Positions 21,240-33,503 of a stretch of DNA of 64,000 bases are shown here, in pieces. Source of the stretch: Papio anubis (lineage: Eukaryota > Chordata > Mammalia > Primates > Cercopithecidae); NCBI RefSeq assembly GCF_008728515.1, contig NC_044977.1, positions 164,967,139 to 165,031,138 of the forward strand, written 5' to 3'. The translations under genes and the position numbers were made by a program. The stretch's first letter is position 1. Each line of letters starts with the position of its first letter. A model generated the notes under the pieces. That model ran no database searches. It saw nothing but the letters and a program-made list of their open reading frames with translations, and was not told where the DNA came from.

Positions 21240-22409
21240 TTTTTTAAATGAGATTTTTTGCAAAGATGGTTTTACCTTCAGGTTTGGACTAAGTCAAATG
21301 GCTATACAATGGTAATGATGGTGGTAACAAAAAATAAGAGGTGTGACTGGTTTCAGTGGCTGTTTATCCCAAGAAAAAGTCACATTCTTCCAGCAATCCC
21401 AAGATAGATATTACATAAGAATATCAGAAACTGGAGAAATTAAGTAAGTTGTGCAAGGAAAACAAGCAAAGAAGTTACGCAGCCAGAATTAAGCATGAGC
21501 CTATTTGACCCATAAGCTTATCTTCTAATGACTGTAGTAGAGACTTTGACATCTGATATCGAAGTTGGCTTTCTGGGGAAGACAAACCAGACAGCTGGCA
21601 TTGCAGTGGGCATTTGAGAGCTGAGAAAAGATACTCTTGAAGGAAAGTATTTCCCTCTGAGGCTTATAATTTTGAGTAACAAAGATGTTTCTGAGGAAGG
21701 AGGGTGTGAAGTGCTTTCTTCTAATTAGCCACAATTCAATGGAGATGGACACCATTAGGGATAAAGACTAAGTTTCTACATCTAAACAGAAAGGTGGGCT
21801 GTGAGGATAAAGAGGACTGGGGTGGAGTGAGGCGGGAGTCCAAAACAGGGAGCTGTTCTGAGAAACTTTAGAGGCTGGATAGGTTACTGGAGTGAGGAAT
21901 CCGAGGAAAAGCAGCGCCCTGCCTACATAGAAAATGGAGATCAAGAATTGTATGTTTGCTTCATAGTTTTCAAAAAGCTGACTCTGTCCTATAACTGCTG
22001 TGAAATTTCCTGATGCCTCAGACAGCCTGACAATCTACCAAACTAAAGTCTGGAAAAGGTGACAACATCCTGACAGAATATGATAGCTGGAAGGAATCTT
22101 AGGAGCATTGTGTCTAGTGGTTTGCCAAGTTGTTATAGATGAGAAGCCTTTTCAGCTACCCAAATCCTATCTGGAAGTCAGGTGTGTAAAAGGGAGAAAA
22201 ACAGCTCTTTTTGTTGAAGCTGGTTTGGGAAACTAGTCTCACGCTCATTCATTTTCCTCCCTTTCTCTTCTCTTTCTAAAGTGTGGGTCTCTTTTTGTTT
22301 ACCTATATACTAGGTAGATTTTCTGTACATGTGTCTGTCTCATGAATCTCTCAGAAATGACAAGTGGTCATGTAATGTCTCTTAGGTGCCAAGATATGGG
22401 GAGCAATAT
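21240..22409. other. Unassigned DNA
   Basis: About 21420-21520 ('aactggagaaattaagtaag', 'gcagccagaattaagcatga') weakly resembles an antisense MIR core. The rest is unrecognised. Confidence 0.4.
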
Positions 22410-22600
22410 ACCAACATTATTATAACTCCACAACCAAATTAAGGACTAAGTTTTATTCCTACATTATTGACAGGGAATCTGGAGCATGGATAAATTTACT
22501 AGCTGAAGAGTACAAAAGAAGTCAGTTCAGGAGCCAGAATTTGAACACAATCTGTCTGACTCCAAAAATTCTTATTCTTCCCACTGTGCCTCGCTTAGAT
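22410..22600 (-). repeat. MIR SINE, antisense
   Basis: Matches the antisense MIR core: 'caggagccagaatttgaaca', 'caatctgtctgactccaaaa' and 'ttcccactgtgcctcgctta', preceded by a degraded 'gggaatctggagcatggata'. Confidence 0.8.
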
Positions 22601-22697
22601 TTTCATGGAGAGTATTTCCTTTTGTGTTCCTAGTTTACCTTCCCCAAAGTGTGTCTGAATAAAGAATACCCTATACCTCTGAAATCCAATTCATGTT

Positions 22698-22736
22698 AAA
22701 AAAATAAATAAATAAATACACATGCACACACACACC
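22698..22736. repeat. (AAAT)n then (CA)n microsatellite
   Basis: About five AAAT units followed by a short CACA run. Confidence 0.85.
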
Positions 22737-23639
22737 CCTTCACCCCCAGTGATCATACAGGTCTATACAGTATATATTTAAAAAATCAATTGAACCATTT
22801 CAATTTGCTTAATTAAATTCGCTAGACAAGCCTGTCAACGTAGTTCCACAGCCCCTTGAAACCACAGCTTCTGTACGTGACTGGACGGTGATCAAAATTC
22901 TAGTGGGAGGCAAAGGACAAGACAGAGGTAACAGTAGGGAAGACACCGCCTCTGAAAACATTGCAGTTCTGAGCTCAGAGCGTACTCCACAGGGGTGCCA
23001 AGCAAGATGAGAAACTGACCCTATATGTTCAGTGGGAAAATCAAAAAGTAGGCCAACTGCACATTAGTTAATATTAAAGTGAGAGTCTCTGGAATTGTTT
23101 CTGCAAATCCCTCACTCACTGGTCTAATTAGGGAAAATGGAGGATCCCAATGTATCAGTAATTTCACACCAGTGGAAAGCATTGGAGTTACATAAATGTT
23201 TACCTCAATAATCCAGGCATGGGGCCATGGCTGCCTCTGAACAGTTTGTGAAGGAGGAGGGCATATAAGCAACTGTCGGAGGCTAGTGGAGTTGACCCCA
23301 AAATAAGAAAATAAAATCTAGCCACTGGTCATTGGTCGCTCTCAGCATGGTATAAAAATGTGACTCTTACAAATTCCATTTTCCAGTTGCCACTTAGCAG
23401 GCTGCTTCTCTCCCACACAAAACCCATCCTCATATTGGGCAGAGGCATGGATGTAGAGCAGCCATCATCTATCATTTCTGGCTAGGCAGCTCCAAGATGG
23501 AAGAAATGAATTGTCCCCTCTGTCTCTTTTTCCTCTTGTTTATACTTAATTGTCTTAACATACTACTGGAAACACATGTGATAAATGAGGACAGGAAACA
23601 GCATCACTCATCATCCAAATGTTTTTCATTCTCAGCTTT
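22737..23639. other. Unassigned non-coding DNA
   Basis: No repeat or gene recognised. Confidence 0.4.
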
Positions 23640-23850
23640 GTGCAATAATAATACATATTTGCATAGCTCTTTACACAACTCATTCACCAGCATCAATTTT
23701 TTACATTCTCATATGAATACTGCTAGAATAACCATGGTTTTTTAGCTGGAGATACAGAAACCAGCTCTCAGATAAGTTCGGCAGCTTTCCTGAGATCACA
23801 CAGCTAATGAGGTGAGAAGCCAGAGTTAGAACCTCAGGTCTTTTGACTTT
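23640..23850 (-). repeat. MIR SINE, antisense
   Basis: Antisense MIR: 'gctggagatacagaaaccag', 'gatcacacagctaatgaggt', 'agccagagttagaacctcag' and 'gtcttttgactttgaattcc'. Confidence 0.82.
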
Positions 23851-24608
23851 GAATTCCACCCTGTTTGCCTCCTCATTCTCTCTACTTTCTTTTGTCATGA
23901 TAACATCAGCGTTGTCTGTCTTCCTATGAAATCGCATCTCTCCTCATTTATCTTTACCTCTTAGCCAATGAGAGTGTAGTGCATTTATTTTCAAACCTTA
24001 CTGAGAGATTCCCCAATAATTTAAACACACTCATCAGCAAAACATTTCTACAAAGTTATTAAGTCCTTCACAAGCACGTTAGAGGGCCACTTTACCAGCA
24101 GCCAAAAAACGCATTAATACATTCTTGTGCGTGAAGTAGGTTAAAAATAATATGCACACCAGAGATAATGGAAACATGTTGACATTATTAAGGTTATAAC
24201 ACATTTGAAGCTACCTTAATTGTAATATTGAGCAAATTAAAGATTATCAAGTACAGTGTCCCTGAACATCCTGGAGCAGCATCTTTCCCCATTTGACTAA
24301 TTGCTGTGACACTTGAGATCTCAGTGTGATGTTTTCCTCCACACAAGTGCACAAGTGGAGGCCACCACAACTCTTTAAATAAACAGGCAGATGTGCTTAA
24401 ATAATAAATTAATTTATTGAGTAATGTCAGAGTCACAGCCTTGATTCTTTGGCTCTGCCACAAACATCCTCTAGCAGCTGAACAAAAGGGAGGTAGCTGC
24501 AATTTTTGCTCCACTGAGCTCATGTGAAAGACGGAGGGTTTTCTTAATGCTTTATCCAGAAGTGAGCTCTGGAGAGTGTGATACCTCCAGTACTATGATG
24601 ACAGAGTA
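23851..24608. other. Unassigned non-coding DNA
   Basis: Nothing recognised. A 109-codon antisense frame (24194-24523) has no recognisable domain and I treat it as chance. Confidence 0.4.
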
Positions 24609-24797
24609 CAGGGGTCAGCAAATTTGCCCCCAGAGGCTTTGTGAAATTGGTGATCTCCACTGGGCTGAGCAGATGAGAAAGCAGCCAAAGACAACAGGTA
24701 AACAAGTGGGCGTGGCTGTGTTCCCATTGAACTTTATTTTCAAACACCCGCAGTTGCTGAATTTGGCAGATGGAGGTGCTGTGGATTGTCTACTGTG
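24609..24797 (-). mobile_element. hAT-Charlie-like non-autonomous element (MER33-like)
   Basis: Left end 'caggggtcagcaaatttgcc' is the typical hAT terminal repeat. The internal 'caagtgggcgtggctgtgtt' followed by 'gaactttattttcaaacac' corresponds to the well-known antisense 'cgtggctgtgttccaataaa' block, and the right end reads 'gtggattgtctactgtga'. Diverged, so the family is moderately sure. Confidence 0.6.
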
Positions 24798-25029
24798 AGG
24801 CAGGGGATGGAACACCGGATGGGGTCAGGGGAAAGAGGTTCATTCATCTTTGAAGCAATCATGCTGTGTGGCCTCAGGCCATTCACTTGCAGTCTCTAGG
24901 ACTCTTCCTTCCCTAAAGTGATTTCTATTTCTCACAGTCTGAGGCTATGAAATTTACTGAAGAGCAGTTAGCACGCAGAAGGTGGTCTAAATCAGGGGTG
25001 ACAGATTTAATTGGTTGCAAGTCCTGTCA
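24798..25029. other. Unassigned spacer
   Basis: No feature recognised. Confidence 0.4.
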
Positions 25030-25450
25030 TAGTTTGAGTTCCCCTCAAACAGACCCTCAAGACAAGGAATTGGATGCCAGTAGCTTATTTTGGAGAGAAT
25101 CCCAGGAAGCCTGAGAAGGAACAGGGAAGTGAGTCAGCAAAGTGGAGATAGTTAATAAAGTGTGTTAATGAGGGGGTTACCACAGGAGGCAACTGGGGCT
25201 CAATCCTGCTGAGAAATCTCTGAAAGGCTACCTGGAAATACCTCAGAATTGTCTCGCTGAGATGTCAAGGAAGCAGGAGTCTTTATCCAACAACTCTCAT
25301 TACTCATGGGTTGATGGTTACTAGGGAGGAGAAGGGTGACTCTGGCACCTCCAGCCTGGTCCACAGCTATGCCAAGTGCATTCCCGCAGGAAGAGGACAA
25401 CCTCAGCAGAGCACACAGGAAGCTGTCAGAACCGTCTGAGGATTAAGGGT
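25030..25450 (-). mobile_element. Possible old ERVL LTR (LTR16/LTR33-like)
   Basis: The segment 'gtagcttattttggagagaa' with 'tcccaggaagcctgagaagg' resembles the antisense 3' part of an old ERVL-type LTR (complement carries an AATAAGCTA-like signal), and 'ggaggcaactggggctcaat' fits the same layout. I cannot place either end. Could be another old repeat. Confidence 0.35.
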
Positions 25451-27424
25451 AGGACTTTGAAAGCATCTGCTGTATGTAGGTCCCATTCAGGAAGCACGAA
25501 TGATTGGAAAAGGCCTGTCAAGGAGGCAACAGGGAGTGGTAAGATTTGTACCAAATTAGAGAGCACAAGTCCTATGCAAAGGGTTTGTGGATTTGGAAGA
25601 CATTGGCAGATGTTTCAACAGCAGTTAGAAATCCAGATTTTTATGTAATGCACTTGTCTTTTTAAATGTTAGCAACTAATTTAAAATTTTAAGCACACAG
25701 TGCTGGCTAAAGAAAAAAAAAATATGTCAGGGCTAGCAGGACTATTACGATGAGAAGATCCATCTTACATCAATAGAAAAACAAAGCACCAAACTTCCAC
25801 AGTGAATAAATGAATGAATATAGGTTTGGCTTTTTCATAAATTTATTTTCTCTGTGCTTTGTCTGCAAACCTTCTAGCCCTTACTTATTTGAGTTATTAG
25901 CACAGACCCTCACCCACCCACTTACTAAAGCCAGAAGAGAGAGATTCTAGATTTTTTTCCTAAACCTGGTCTCATTGCCAATTACTTTTTTGTTTACAAA
26001 ACAAAACTTCTGGGTGCCCTTGAATTCTTTTCTAATATTTCTATTTCCAGTGCCTCAGTGACCTTAATTCAAGATCTACTCACTTTTTTTTCTATTTTAT
26101 GGCCTTATCACTTTTATTACTGGCATAGACTGTGAGCACATCACCCGGCAGCTAGTATTGTTGTCTCTAACCTATGTTTCAAACTGCAAGTAAATTACTT
26201 TCTGTAAAAGACTGATCCAATCATATGACTTCCCGATTTAAAACCCATGGGGAAAATCTCCATTTTCTAATTATTAACGAAAGTGTAAATTCTTGGCATG
26301 GTTTATAATGTGCATGATTATATCTGGTTCTATTTGCTATTTCTCTGCCATGGCAAAGGATCACACTAAGCTGTTTGCTGTTCTCCAAGACCTTTTGCCC
26401 ACTGGTCTGCAATCTTTTTGTAGAACCAGGATTCCCTCATCCTCACTCCACCCAAATTCACATACACGCACTGTCTCCATCTCTTCAGGTAGTCCCGAAC
26501 TACCTAGGGTTTTCTTGATGCTAGAGAAGAGAAAGACTAGTTTTCCATATAAAATTTGAAGAAATATGATGTCTACCTTTTCCATAGGTTTAGGGAATAG
26601 AATTTTCCAAGCCAAGTTCAAAGGAGTAGTTTCCTAGATGCTTATGTATGCCAGGCATATTTTCCACATTCCACTGTCTCTGTCTCTGTGTCCCTCCTAA
26701 CTTAACCCATTCTCATCATTATGACAATCTACTTTTCATAATAAACAAGTAGGACAGAGACACCCTGAATCTTTGTCTTTAGGGATCCCTTGAAGTGGTT
26801 ATTTCTTGAAGCTTGGAAGATCTTTGTACTTGTAATGTACAACACCTGACAATTAGCTCTGTAACAGTCCCCAGATGCACCCAGGTGCTCAGACACTAAG
26901 GCACCAAGAGTATCACTTTAATCTATGCATGTCCTCCCCCATGTCCAGCATCCACACATCAAATTAAGAGGAGCATTACAGTTACATAAATCGGACATAA
27001 TAAATGTAGACAGAGAGAAAGATCTCTCTATCTACTATATTCTAATCACAAAGGAGACTGACTATTCAAACAAACCAAGGCAAAGGAAATGCAGAATGCT
27101 ATCAGATATTCAGCTACCAAACTTAAGTCCTCTTCAGCTTATAAGACAACTGTAATGCATTATAAAGGTCCTAACTAGGTGGGGGAGGCAAAGGTTCAAA
27201 ATGCAATCTAAACAGGCTAGGCAGCTTTACAGCATCTCTCACCCCTAAAGAAATATATATATAGCATGTGAGAGAGAATGTAAGTAAAGAAACGTGAAAA
27301 TAAAGAAACAAGGAGGAAGTCAAAGTGGGCCTGAAGTCCTTTGCTCCTGAAGTTGGGACCCACCAGAGTTCCCCTAGTTCCATTTGAGTATTCCATTTAT
27401 TTAGAGAATGCAATGCTATATTGT
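25451..27424. other. Unassigned non-coding DNA
   Basis: About 2 kb with no repeat, exon or RNA gene I can support. Short overlapping open frames (for example near 26221-26621) lie on both strands and look like chance. Confidence 0.4.
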
Positions 27425-27750
27425 ATACCTAGAATGCCCCTTTCCATTCTCCACGTGAGTTGTTATTAAAGACTTATCTCTGGAATTTTAATAATCTACC
27501 TGAGATGACACAGGGGAGTTCTCTCTGATGTTTCCACAGTACGTTTCTTTCCTCTTTGGTCTTTTTGAGTCTTGTTGGGAACGTTATAATCCTCATCACG
27601 CTACTGTTATGCTTACATTTGTCTCTCCACTAGATTTTTGAACCCTTCCAGAGGAAGGACTTGACTTTTATCTATTTACGAGTTTCTAGTCTTGTAAATA
27701 ACTGACCAACAATAAAAGTCTGTGGAGTAAATGAGAAAACGAGTCAATAG
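27425..27750 (+). repeat. L2 LINE 3' end
   Basis: Sense L2: 'ctagaatgcccctttccatt', 'agttctctctgatgtttcca', 'tgtctctccactagattttt', 'gaggaaggacttgactttta' and 'tctatttacgagtttctagt', in L2 order and ending near the usual 3' end. Confidence 0.8.
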
Positions 27751-28074
27751 GTGAAAGGCTAGTGTCCCCTCAGGGCTAAATTACCTGGGAGGAAAATAAT
27801 TGCGTGTTTAGGATACCAGCAAAGCGGAAGCACCAAAAAAATTGGAAAAATATTTTGAAAGATTGTATTGTATGATCTTATTAAAAAGTACCATGAGAGA
27901 AATCTCATGTTATTAGATTTCCTTACTCTTGTTTTACAGTTCAGAATTGCTTTTATATTATTTTGAATTACATAGGGAGGCCCATCATCTTTTCAAAGCC
28001 TAGGGTCTTAAAATCTAAATTCATCCCTGAGTCTCTCTCTCTTTTTTTTAATCTTTCCACAGTTTAACCCATCC
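27751..28074. other. Unassigned spacer
   Basis: No feature recognised. Contains a short CT/T run near 28035-28053. Confidence 0.4.
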
Positions 28075-28135
28075 ACAAGGTATCAAGCAACTACTGTGTG
28101 CCAGGCCTTATGCTAAGTGCTGGAAATTTAAAGAA
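28075..28135 (-). repeat. L2 3'-end scrap, antisense
   Basis: 'caactactgtgtgccaggcc' followed by 'ttatgctaagtgctggaaat' is the antisense L2 3' terminus. Confidence 0.7.
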
Positions 28136-29364
28136 AAAAAAATGCTCACCACTTTCATTTACATCTGCTTCAATATTGTACTTCAGGTTATATTTTTTTC
28201 CTATCCAATATTTCTAAGAAGACCCTCAAACTGTTTCATTTGGAGTACCAATCTTTCAAGGGTAGGTTCCAACTCTGAAATTTTGCCTTGTAAAGCAGCC
28301 AGCCCCTAACCAAACAGGCATTGCAAGTTTTTTTAATGTATATGATGGTGATCACAACCTTTCCCAAGATATGGGAAACAACTGTCATAGGAAAAGCACT
28401 TAGAAACTCAGTTTGGCTCTCTGAAATATTTATAGCAACAAACCTAAACTTGTCCAATTTTTTTTCTGCTTCTAATTTTGCTTCTCAAGAAGCATAACCA
28501 TTTGCTATTATTGCTGAGGAGAAAGACTATGATGCAGAGATACCAACAGAAGGGATTTGTTTCCTTAGGTGCCTGCAGCAATGAAAGGAAGAGCTGAGAT
28601 AGTAATCTATGACCACAATGCTCTTCAGCAAGCATGTGAAGAATGTTAACACTTTTGTTAACTTCAGTTGATTAATGGACCTACCTCTTTTGGTTGATGC
28701 AATTTCTTAAAAATGTGCAGGTGTTTCTGTATGGGAAAGTGTTGTGTTTTGGTGCACAAGAGAGGTCCTTCAGAGGAGGTTTCTTTGATCTCTAACAATG
28801 TGCCCAAAGGCACATGCAAGAAAAGGGTACCCAGCCCTATTCTTTCTTCACAATAAAGGGACCTGGAGTGTGAAGCTGAAGTATCAGTCATGGTTCCCAA
28901 GTTGTTGACCACAGTCTGAAAGTCTAAGTTTCCTCTGTAGATGTGTCCCTTACCAGTTCAGTTCAATTTCAGTTGGTTCATTTCTAAGTCTTGATGATCA
29001 GGGCAGAAAGTATGCATGCCCAAGCTATCCACAGTTGAGGACAGTGAGAACTAAATCATAGCTTAATGCCTTTTTAAAATAAAACTCTATTACCAACACT
29101 GGATTAATGAAACATGTCCTACTAATATGGAAAAAAAAATGAAGAACAGAATTTTAATTCATTGTACTTATGGTAAAAGCTGGTAGTTCCTTTAGAATGG
29201 CCATCATTCAGCTCCTATATTCATTAGATTTATTTATCTCAAGATATAGATAAAGACAATAAGACAATAGTCTTATTATCCTATGTGGTCCACTCCTCTA
29301 ACATCCAGAGGAAGCTATAACTGGGGAAAATGCTAATAGTAGTCATGGAAAAAAAGAGAAGAAA
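28136..29364. other. Unassigned non-coding DNA
   Basis: No feature supported. Confidence 0.4.
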
Positions 29365-29570
29365 AGAAACATTTTTAAATGCTTACTATGTGTCAACCCC
29401 TGTCTTTCCCACAGTTTCTAAACAACCATACAGTAAAATTAACCCTATTTTATTGATGGGGAATTGATATTGACAATAACTTGACCAAAGGCTGAGAGTA
29501 AACTGCCAAGTAAGACTTCAGATCCAAGGATACTGTTTTCCCTGCGTCTACACCTCTTCTGAGCCACAAG
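29365..29570 (-). repeat. MIR SINE, antisense
   Basis: Antisense MIR from 'aatgcttactatgtgtcaac' through 'ttaaccctattttattgatg', 'aacttgaccaaaggctgaga' to 'gacttcagatccaaggatac'. Confidence 0.75.
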
Positions 29571-30009
29571 GGTGATAGTCATGTTTATGATATTTAACTG
29601 AAACAAAACAAACAGAAAACTAGCATTCAACTGAGCTCTTACATCTTGAGTTTTTTTTTCCTGTTTCTCTTTTCTCTTGACTTTTTATATTTAAAGTATA
29701 TCATTCCTGTTATAAATGTCAATAATACACCAAAAATCTTGACTCCATTCTCTCATAAAAGACGAAATAACTTCTTCCAGACGCATTAAGTTAGAGGCTT
29801 GGCAGTCAGGAAAAGTGACATAAGATTACATAAGCTAAGAAGAATTGCAGTGTATCATTGGTATCTATATTATATTATATTTTTTGGGGGGGAATGGGGC
29901 TACCTACCAGCAACTCATTTTTAGAATGATGTTGGCATCCTATCATATCTTCTCCAAAAACTTAAGGTTTCTATTCTGACATGCTTGGCAGGAAGGGCAA
30001 TTTTGCATG
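29571..30009. other. Unassigned spacer
   Basis: No feature recognised. G-run at 29885-29892. Confidence 0.4.
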
Positions 30010-30125
30010 CCAGTAGTAACAATGAGTTATTCAAGGTCACATAGCTTGTATGTGGCAGAGCCAAAGACTCAAATTGAGGTCTGCCTTATTCCAAAGACAT
30101 GCTCCTAACGTATTTCGCCATGTTG
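30010..30125 (-). repeat. MIR SINE fragment, antisense
   Basis: 'attcaaggtcacatagcttg', 'tatgtggcagagccaaagac' and 'tcaaattgaggtctgcctta' match the antisense MIR core. Confidence 0.8.
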
Positions 30126-30264
30126 ATGATGAATCTGGCATTAACCACTTATAACACATACCACACATACTTATACATATGCACATGCACATGTATTTTT
30201 CCCTTTGAAAAACGTCAAGCAGTACACTTTTCTTTCTTCTTTTTTTCCCCTGGGAGTATCTCTA

Positions 30265-30475
30265 GATCTGGGCTGTCCAATATAGTAGTTATGCACTGCA
30301 TGTTACTATTTAAATTATTAAAATTTAAAAAATTAAGATATACTTCTTCCGTCACATTAGCTGTATTCCAAGTATTTAGTAGTCCTAAGTGGCTAGTGGC
30401 CACTATAATGGACAGCACAGAAATAGAACTTTCTCATTACTGCAGAAACTAATATTGGATAGTGCTGCTCTAATT
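30265..30475 (+). mobile_element. hAT-Charlie-type non-autonomous element
   Basis: Recognised by 'ctgggctgtccaatatagta' at the left, an AT-rich centre, 'ctaagtggctagtggccact', 'aatggacagcacagaaatag' and 'attggatagtgctgctct' at the right. This is the palindrome-like family whose copies read 'ctgtccaata...tattggacagc'. A second copy lies at about 47165-47375. Orientation is nominal because the ends are near-symmetric. Confidence 0.7.
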
Positions 30476-30599
30476 CTTTAGCCTGATAGTCTATGTAAAT
30501 AAAACTGATAGTAAAAGTTTACATAATATATTTGCATTTGATGCCACTATTTAAATACAACACCTTTCCCTATCAGCATGCACCTGCTTCAGCTGAAAA

Positions 30600-30830
30600 A
30601 ACGTTTTAATTCATTCACATACATACATATTCAAGTAACATTTTTCATGAGTATCTATTATTTGCTTGGTACTGTGCAGAATCAAGAGAATACAAATGTA
30701 ATACCTCTTCTGTGAGTAACTCACAGGCAAATGCTGAAAACAGATATAGAAAAAATATAATTTCTGTATAATCTGGAGAGTTTTGGAACAGAAGTGAATG
30801 CTGTGGGAGCAGGACTATGCTTAATACCAC
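30600..30830 (-). repeat. L2 LINE 3' fragment, antisense
   Basis: 'attcaagtaacatttttcat' (for the L2 'attcaacaaatatttattga'), then 'tgcttggtactgtgcagaat' and 'cttctgtgagtaactcacag' follow the antisense L2 3' end and the 'gagctcacagtct' block. Confidence 0.6.
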
Positions 30831-32344
30831 TGTCACTGAGATTGCTGTCAGTAGGGCTACCCTCCTGTTCTTTGAACAATCCAGCAGGACTCTCCTTCAA
30901 CAAATAACCCCATGAGAATTGCATAAATCTACCCTGCGAGTCAGTGATTTAGCTGCTGTCCTCTGACTTGACTCTCTTTCTTTTCGCTGTGGCTGAAAAT
31001 GGTACCAGGAAGCTGCATAAAACACCTGCGAGCTCTATCCCAACAGCAGGTGGTTATTTCTCTATTTCCTATCCCTGCTTTACAACATGAGATATCTTCT
31101 CAAAATCACCCCTGAGACACGGGGAAGCCAAATACAAACAGACTTAGATCAGATGCGCCTCCTGCTTGTCCCCAATAAATCATTTGAAATTAAGAGCACT
31201 TCCATTTGGAGCCAAGCAACATAGGAATGCTACAGGGCAAATGCCAGGCTACATGGGAGGATGTAAGAGATGGCCTACAGGCGAGGTTGAGGCTCCACAC
31301 AGCTCTGCATTAAGATGCCACTTTTATTATAAGGGAAAGTAAGCAATCTTTATCTAGAATCTGTGTGTGTTGGTTTGTGGCTTTAAATAAATAATTCCTA
31401 GCTCAATGTTTTAGTCTCCCTTGTCTAGTTAGAGTTGCAAAGGGGAAAATTAAATGGCAAAGTTGTATCACTGGATTACTCCAAGGAATGATCTTAATAT
31501 TTGACTTGCAAACTGTGATTAATACTGCATAGGTAATGCTTTTTATGGAAGGATGGGATAGTGATCCACATGTTGTTTGGTGAAAGTCAAAGCCAATTAC
31601 ACTTAAAAGGAATCTGAAGAGTTCATCCTTTGAATCAAAGAGTCAGGGGATATCTGAGCATTCTAGAATTCTTCCCCTGAGAAAAAGAAGCCAAGGGCAG
31701 CAAGGAGAAGAGAAGGATCCCATTGTTTAGGGAGGGTGTTCAGGTGGGAATATTTCCTCAGACCGATCATGGCGTCTGCTTCACATTTTAGTTGCCACCA
31801 ATTCTGAGGTTCATTTGCATATAAAGCATCTGGAATAAGCAAAACTAATTTGAATCTTCTTTGATAAAATGTTAGCTGGATTAAAGGATCAGGTAGCTGG
31901 TTCCTGTACAAGATTCACTGGAGGGAAGTCAGACAGAGAATGAGATAAAATCATTAGGCCAGTACCACACTGGCAACTGTTCCTCTGAAAACTCAGTCTC
32001 TGAAAATGGTATATTGATCTGGCAGCTCCCTCTCCTCCCCTCCGGACTTCATAGTGATCTATAGCGCAGAATTGTTTCACCATAGATACACCTGTGGCAT
32101 TCTTATCTTCCCCTAAATTTTTAGTTCCTTTGATAGTCAGCTTTACCACAGGGCTGGGAGGACACCCAATAAAGTGTCCTACTTTAAACACCTGGGTAGG
32201 TCATTGCTACAGTTTCTATCAGAACCTTTTTAGGTGGCTTCATCCCCATCCCCCACCCTTTTGGCTAAGATAACATCTGGCAAAAACAGCAATGACACCA
32301 TTCCTGTATCTAAATGAGAAGTCATTTTTAAGTGTATCTTTTAG
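30831..32344. other. Unassigned non-coding DNA
   Basis: No repeat or gene recognised over about 1.5 kb. A 100-codon antisense frame (31889-32191) has no recognisable protein feature. Confidence 0.4.
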
Positions 32345-32540
32345 AATTCATAACAAAACACAGACTTGTAGCTGGAAGCCATCTTAAGACCTCACAATTA
32401 ATTCCAATTACTTAAGTTAATAGAAAAGGAAACTGAAACCCAATGAAACAGAAGTTTACAAGATCACATAACTAGTTAATGACTGAGTCAGGCTTAAAAT
32501 TCCAGACTTCTTATTTCTAGTTTGTAGTCTCTTCCGTCTA
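32345..32540 (-). repeat. MIR-family-like SINE, antisense
   Basis: 'gtagctggaagccatcttaa' , 'gaaaaggaaactgaaaccca', 'aagatcacataactagttaa' and 'tgactgagtcaggcttaaaa' match the MIR3/THER-like layout read in antisense. Confidence 0.65.
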
Positions 32541-32549
32541 ATGCCAGTT

Positions 32550-32765
32550 TATTCAATTTTATTCAACATGTAGTTATCAAGAAACACTTAGGAGAAAATG
32601 TCTCTCTTGTCTAGGCTCTGGGGAGAAACAAAGATGATGAACATGCAATTATGTTCTCAAGGAGCTTACAGTTGAATAGAAGGACAAAGTTATTGATATA
32701 AATAAAGAAAAGTGGCCTAAGAAAGAGAAATAAAAATGCTATTCAAAAGAAGGGGAAAATGGAGT
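32550..32765 (-). repeat. L2 LINE fragment, antisense
   Basis: 'ttgtctaggctctggggaga', then 'gttctcaaggagcttacagt' and 'tgaatagaaggacaaagtta' are the antisense L2 3' region. Confidence 0.72.
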
Positions 32766-33002
32766 TCTGGAGCTACAGGAAATTTTCTAAATGAGGGTAG
32801 GCAATCGATTACGATATTGGGTAACTTTTGTTATTGTTTCAACCCATAAGACTAGGCCTTTCACATTTTGAATTAATCTATTGGCCCACCGTGGTGTGAG
32901 AGTGAGGATGTGCCTTAGGACAAGGCCATGGCCTATATGTCTACATGCTGATAAGGAGTGATGCAGGCCAGGTTAGTGATGCCTGCCTTTCCTGCATGCC
33001 TC
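32766..33002. other. Unassigned spacer
   Basis: No feature recognised. Confidence 0.4.
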
Positions 33003-33028
33003 TTTTTTTTTTTTTTTTTTTTTTTTTT
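33003..33028. repeat. 26-T homopolymer
   Basis: Uninterrupted T-run. It could be the tail of the following antisense L1 scrap, but the sequence between them is not L1 3' UTR. Confidence 0.85.
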
Positions 33029-33099
33029 GTCATGCTTCATGCATCTGGATTTTCATTATCATCTCTCTGGGACCATTCAAGAAAGAAAGTACCTTGAGG

Positions 33100-33280
33100 A
33101 AGATCTCTTCTATTTTGTTTGCTGAGCATTTTTTATCATGAATAGGTGTTGGAGTTTGTTAATTAACTTTTTTTCTGCATCTATTGAGATGATCTGATTA
33201 AATGCTTTTTCTGTTTTTAGTTTGTTAATATGGTGAGTTACATTGATCAATTTTTGTTCACAGTTCATTTACAGAAAATG
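33100..33280 (-). mobile_element. L1 ORF2 fragment, antisense
   Basis: 'ttctgcatctattgagatga', 'gcattttttatcatgaatag', 'gtttgttaatatggtgagtt' and 'acattgatcaatttttg' are standard antisense L1 ORF2 phrases. Very short and degraded. Confidence 0.75.
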
Positions 33281-33282
33281 AA

Positions 33283-33449
33283 TATTTTTCTTCCTCCCTC
33301 CCTTTCTTTTTCTTCCTCCCTCCCTCCTTCATTCCCCCTTCTTTCCTTCCTCTCTTTCTTCTTCCCCTTCCTTCTTCTTCTTCTTCCACTTTCCTTCTCT
33401 CCTTTCATTCTTCCTTCCCTCCTCTCTTCTTTCCTTCCTCCCTTCTTTT
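33283..33449. repeat. Polypyrimidine (CCTT/TTC)n tract
   Basis: About 165 bp nearly pure C+T with mixed TTCC, CCCT and TTC units. The 86-codon open frame through it is low-complexity translation, not a gene. Confidence 0.9.
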
Positions 33450-33503
33450 ATATTATTTTTGAATATGGAAAGCCGAAACATGCATTTTAAAATAAGTCCC
33501 TAT

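Noticed and set aside
33230..33490. 86-codon serine/proline/phenylalanine-rich frame
   Set aside because: Spans an L1 scrap and a polypyrimidine tract. No protein character.
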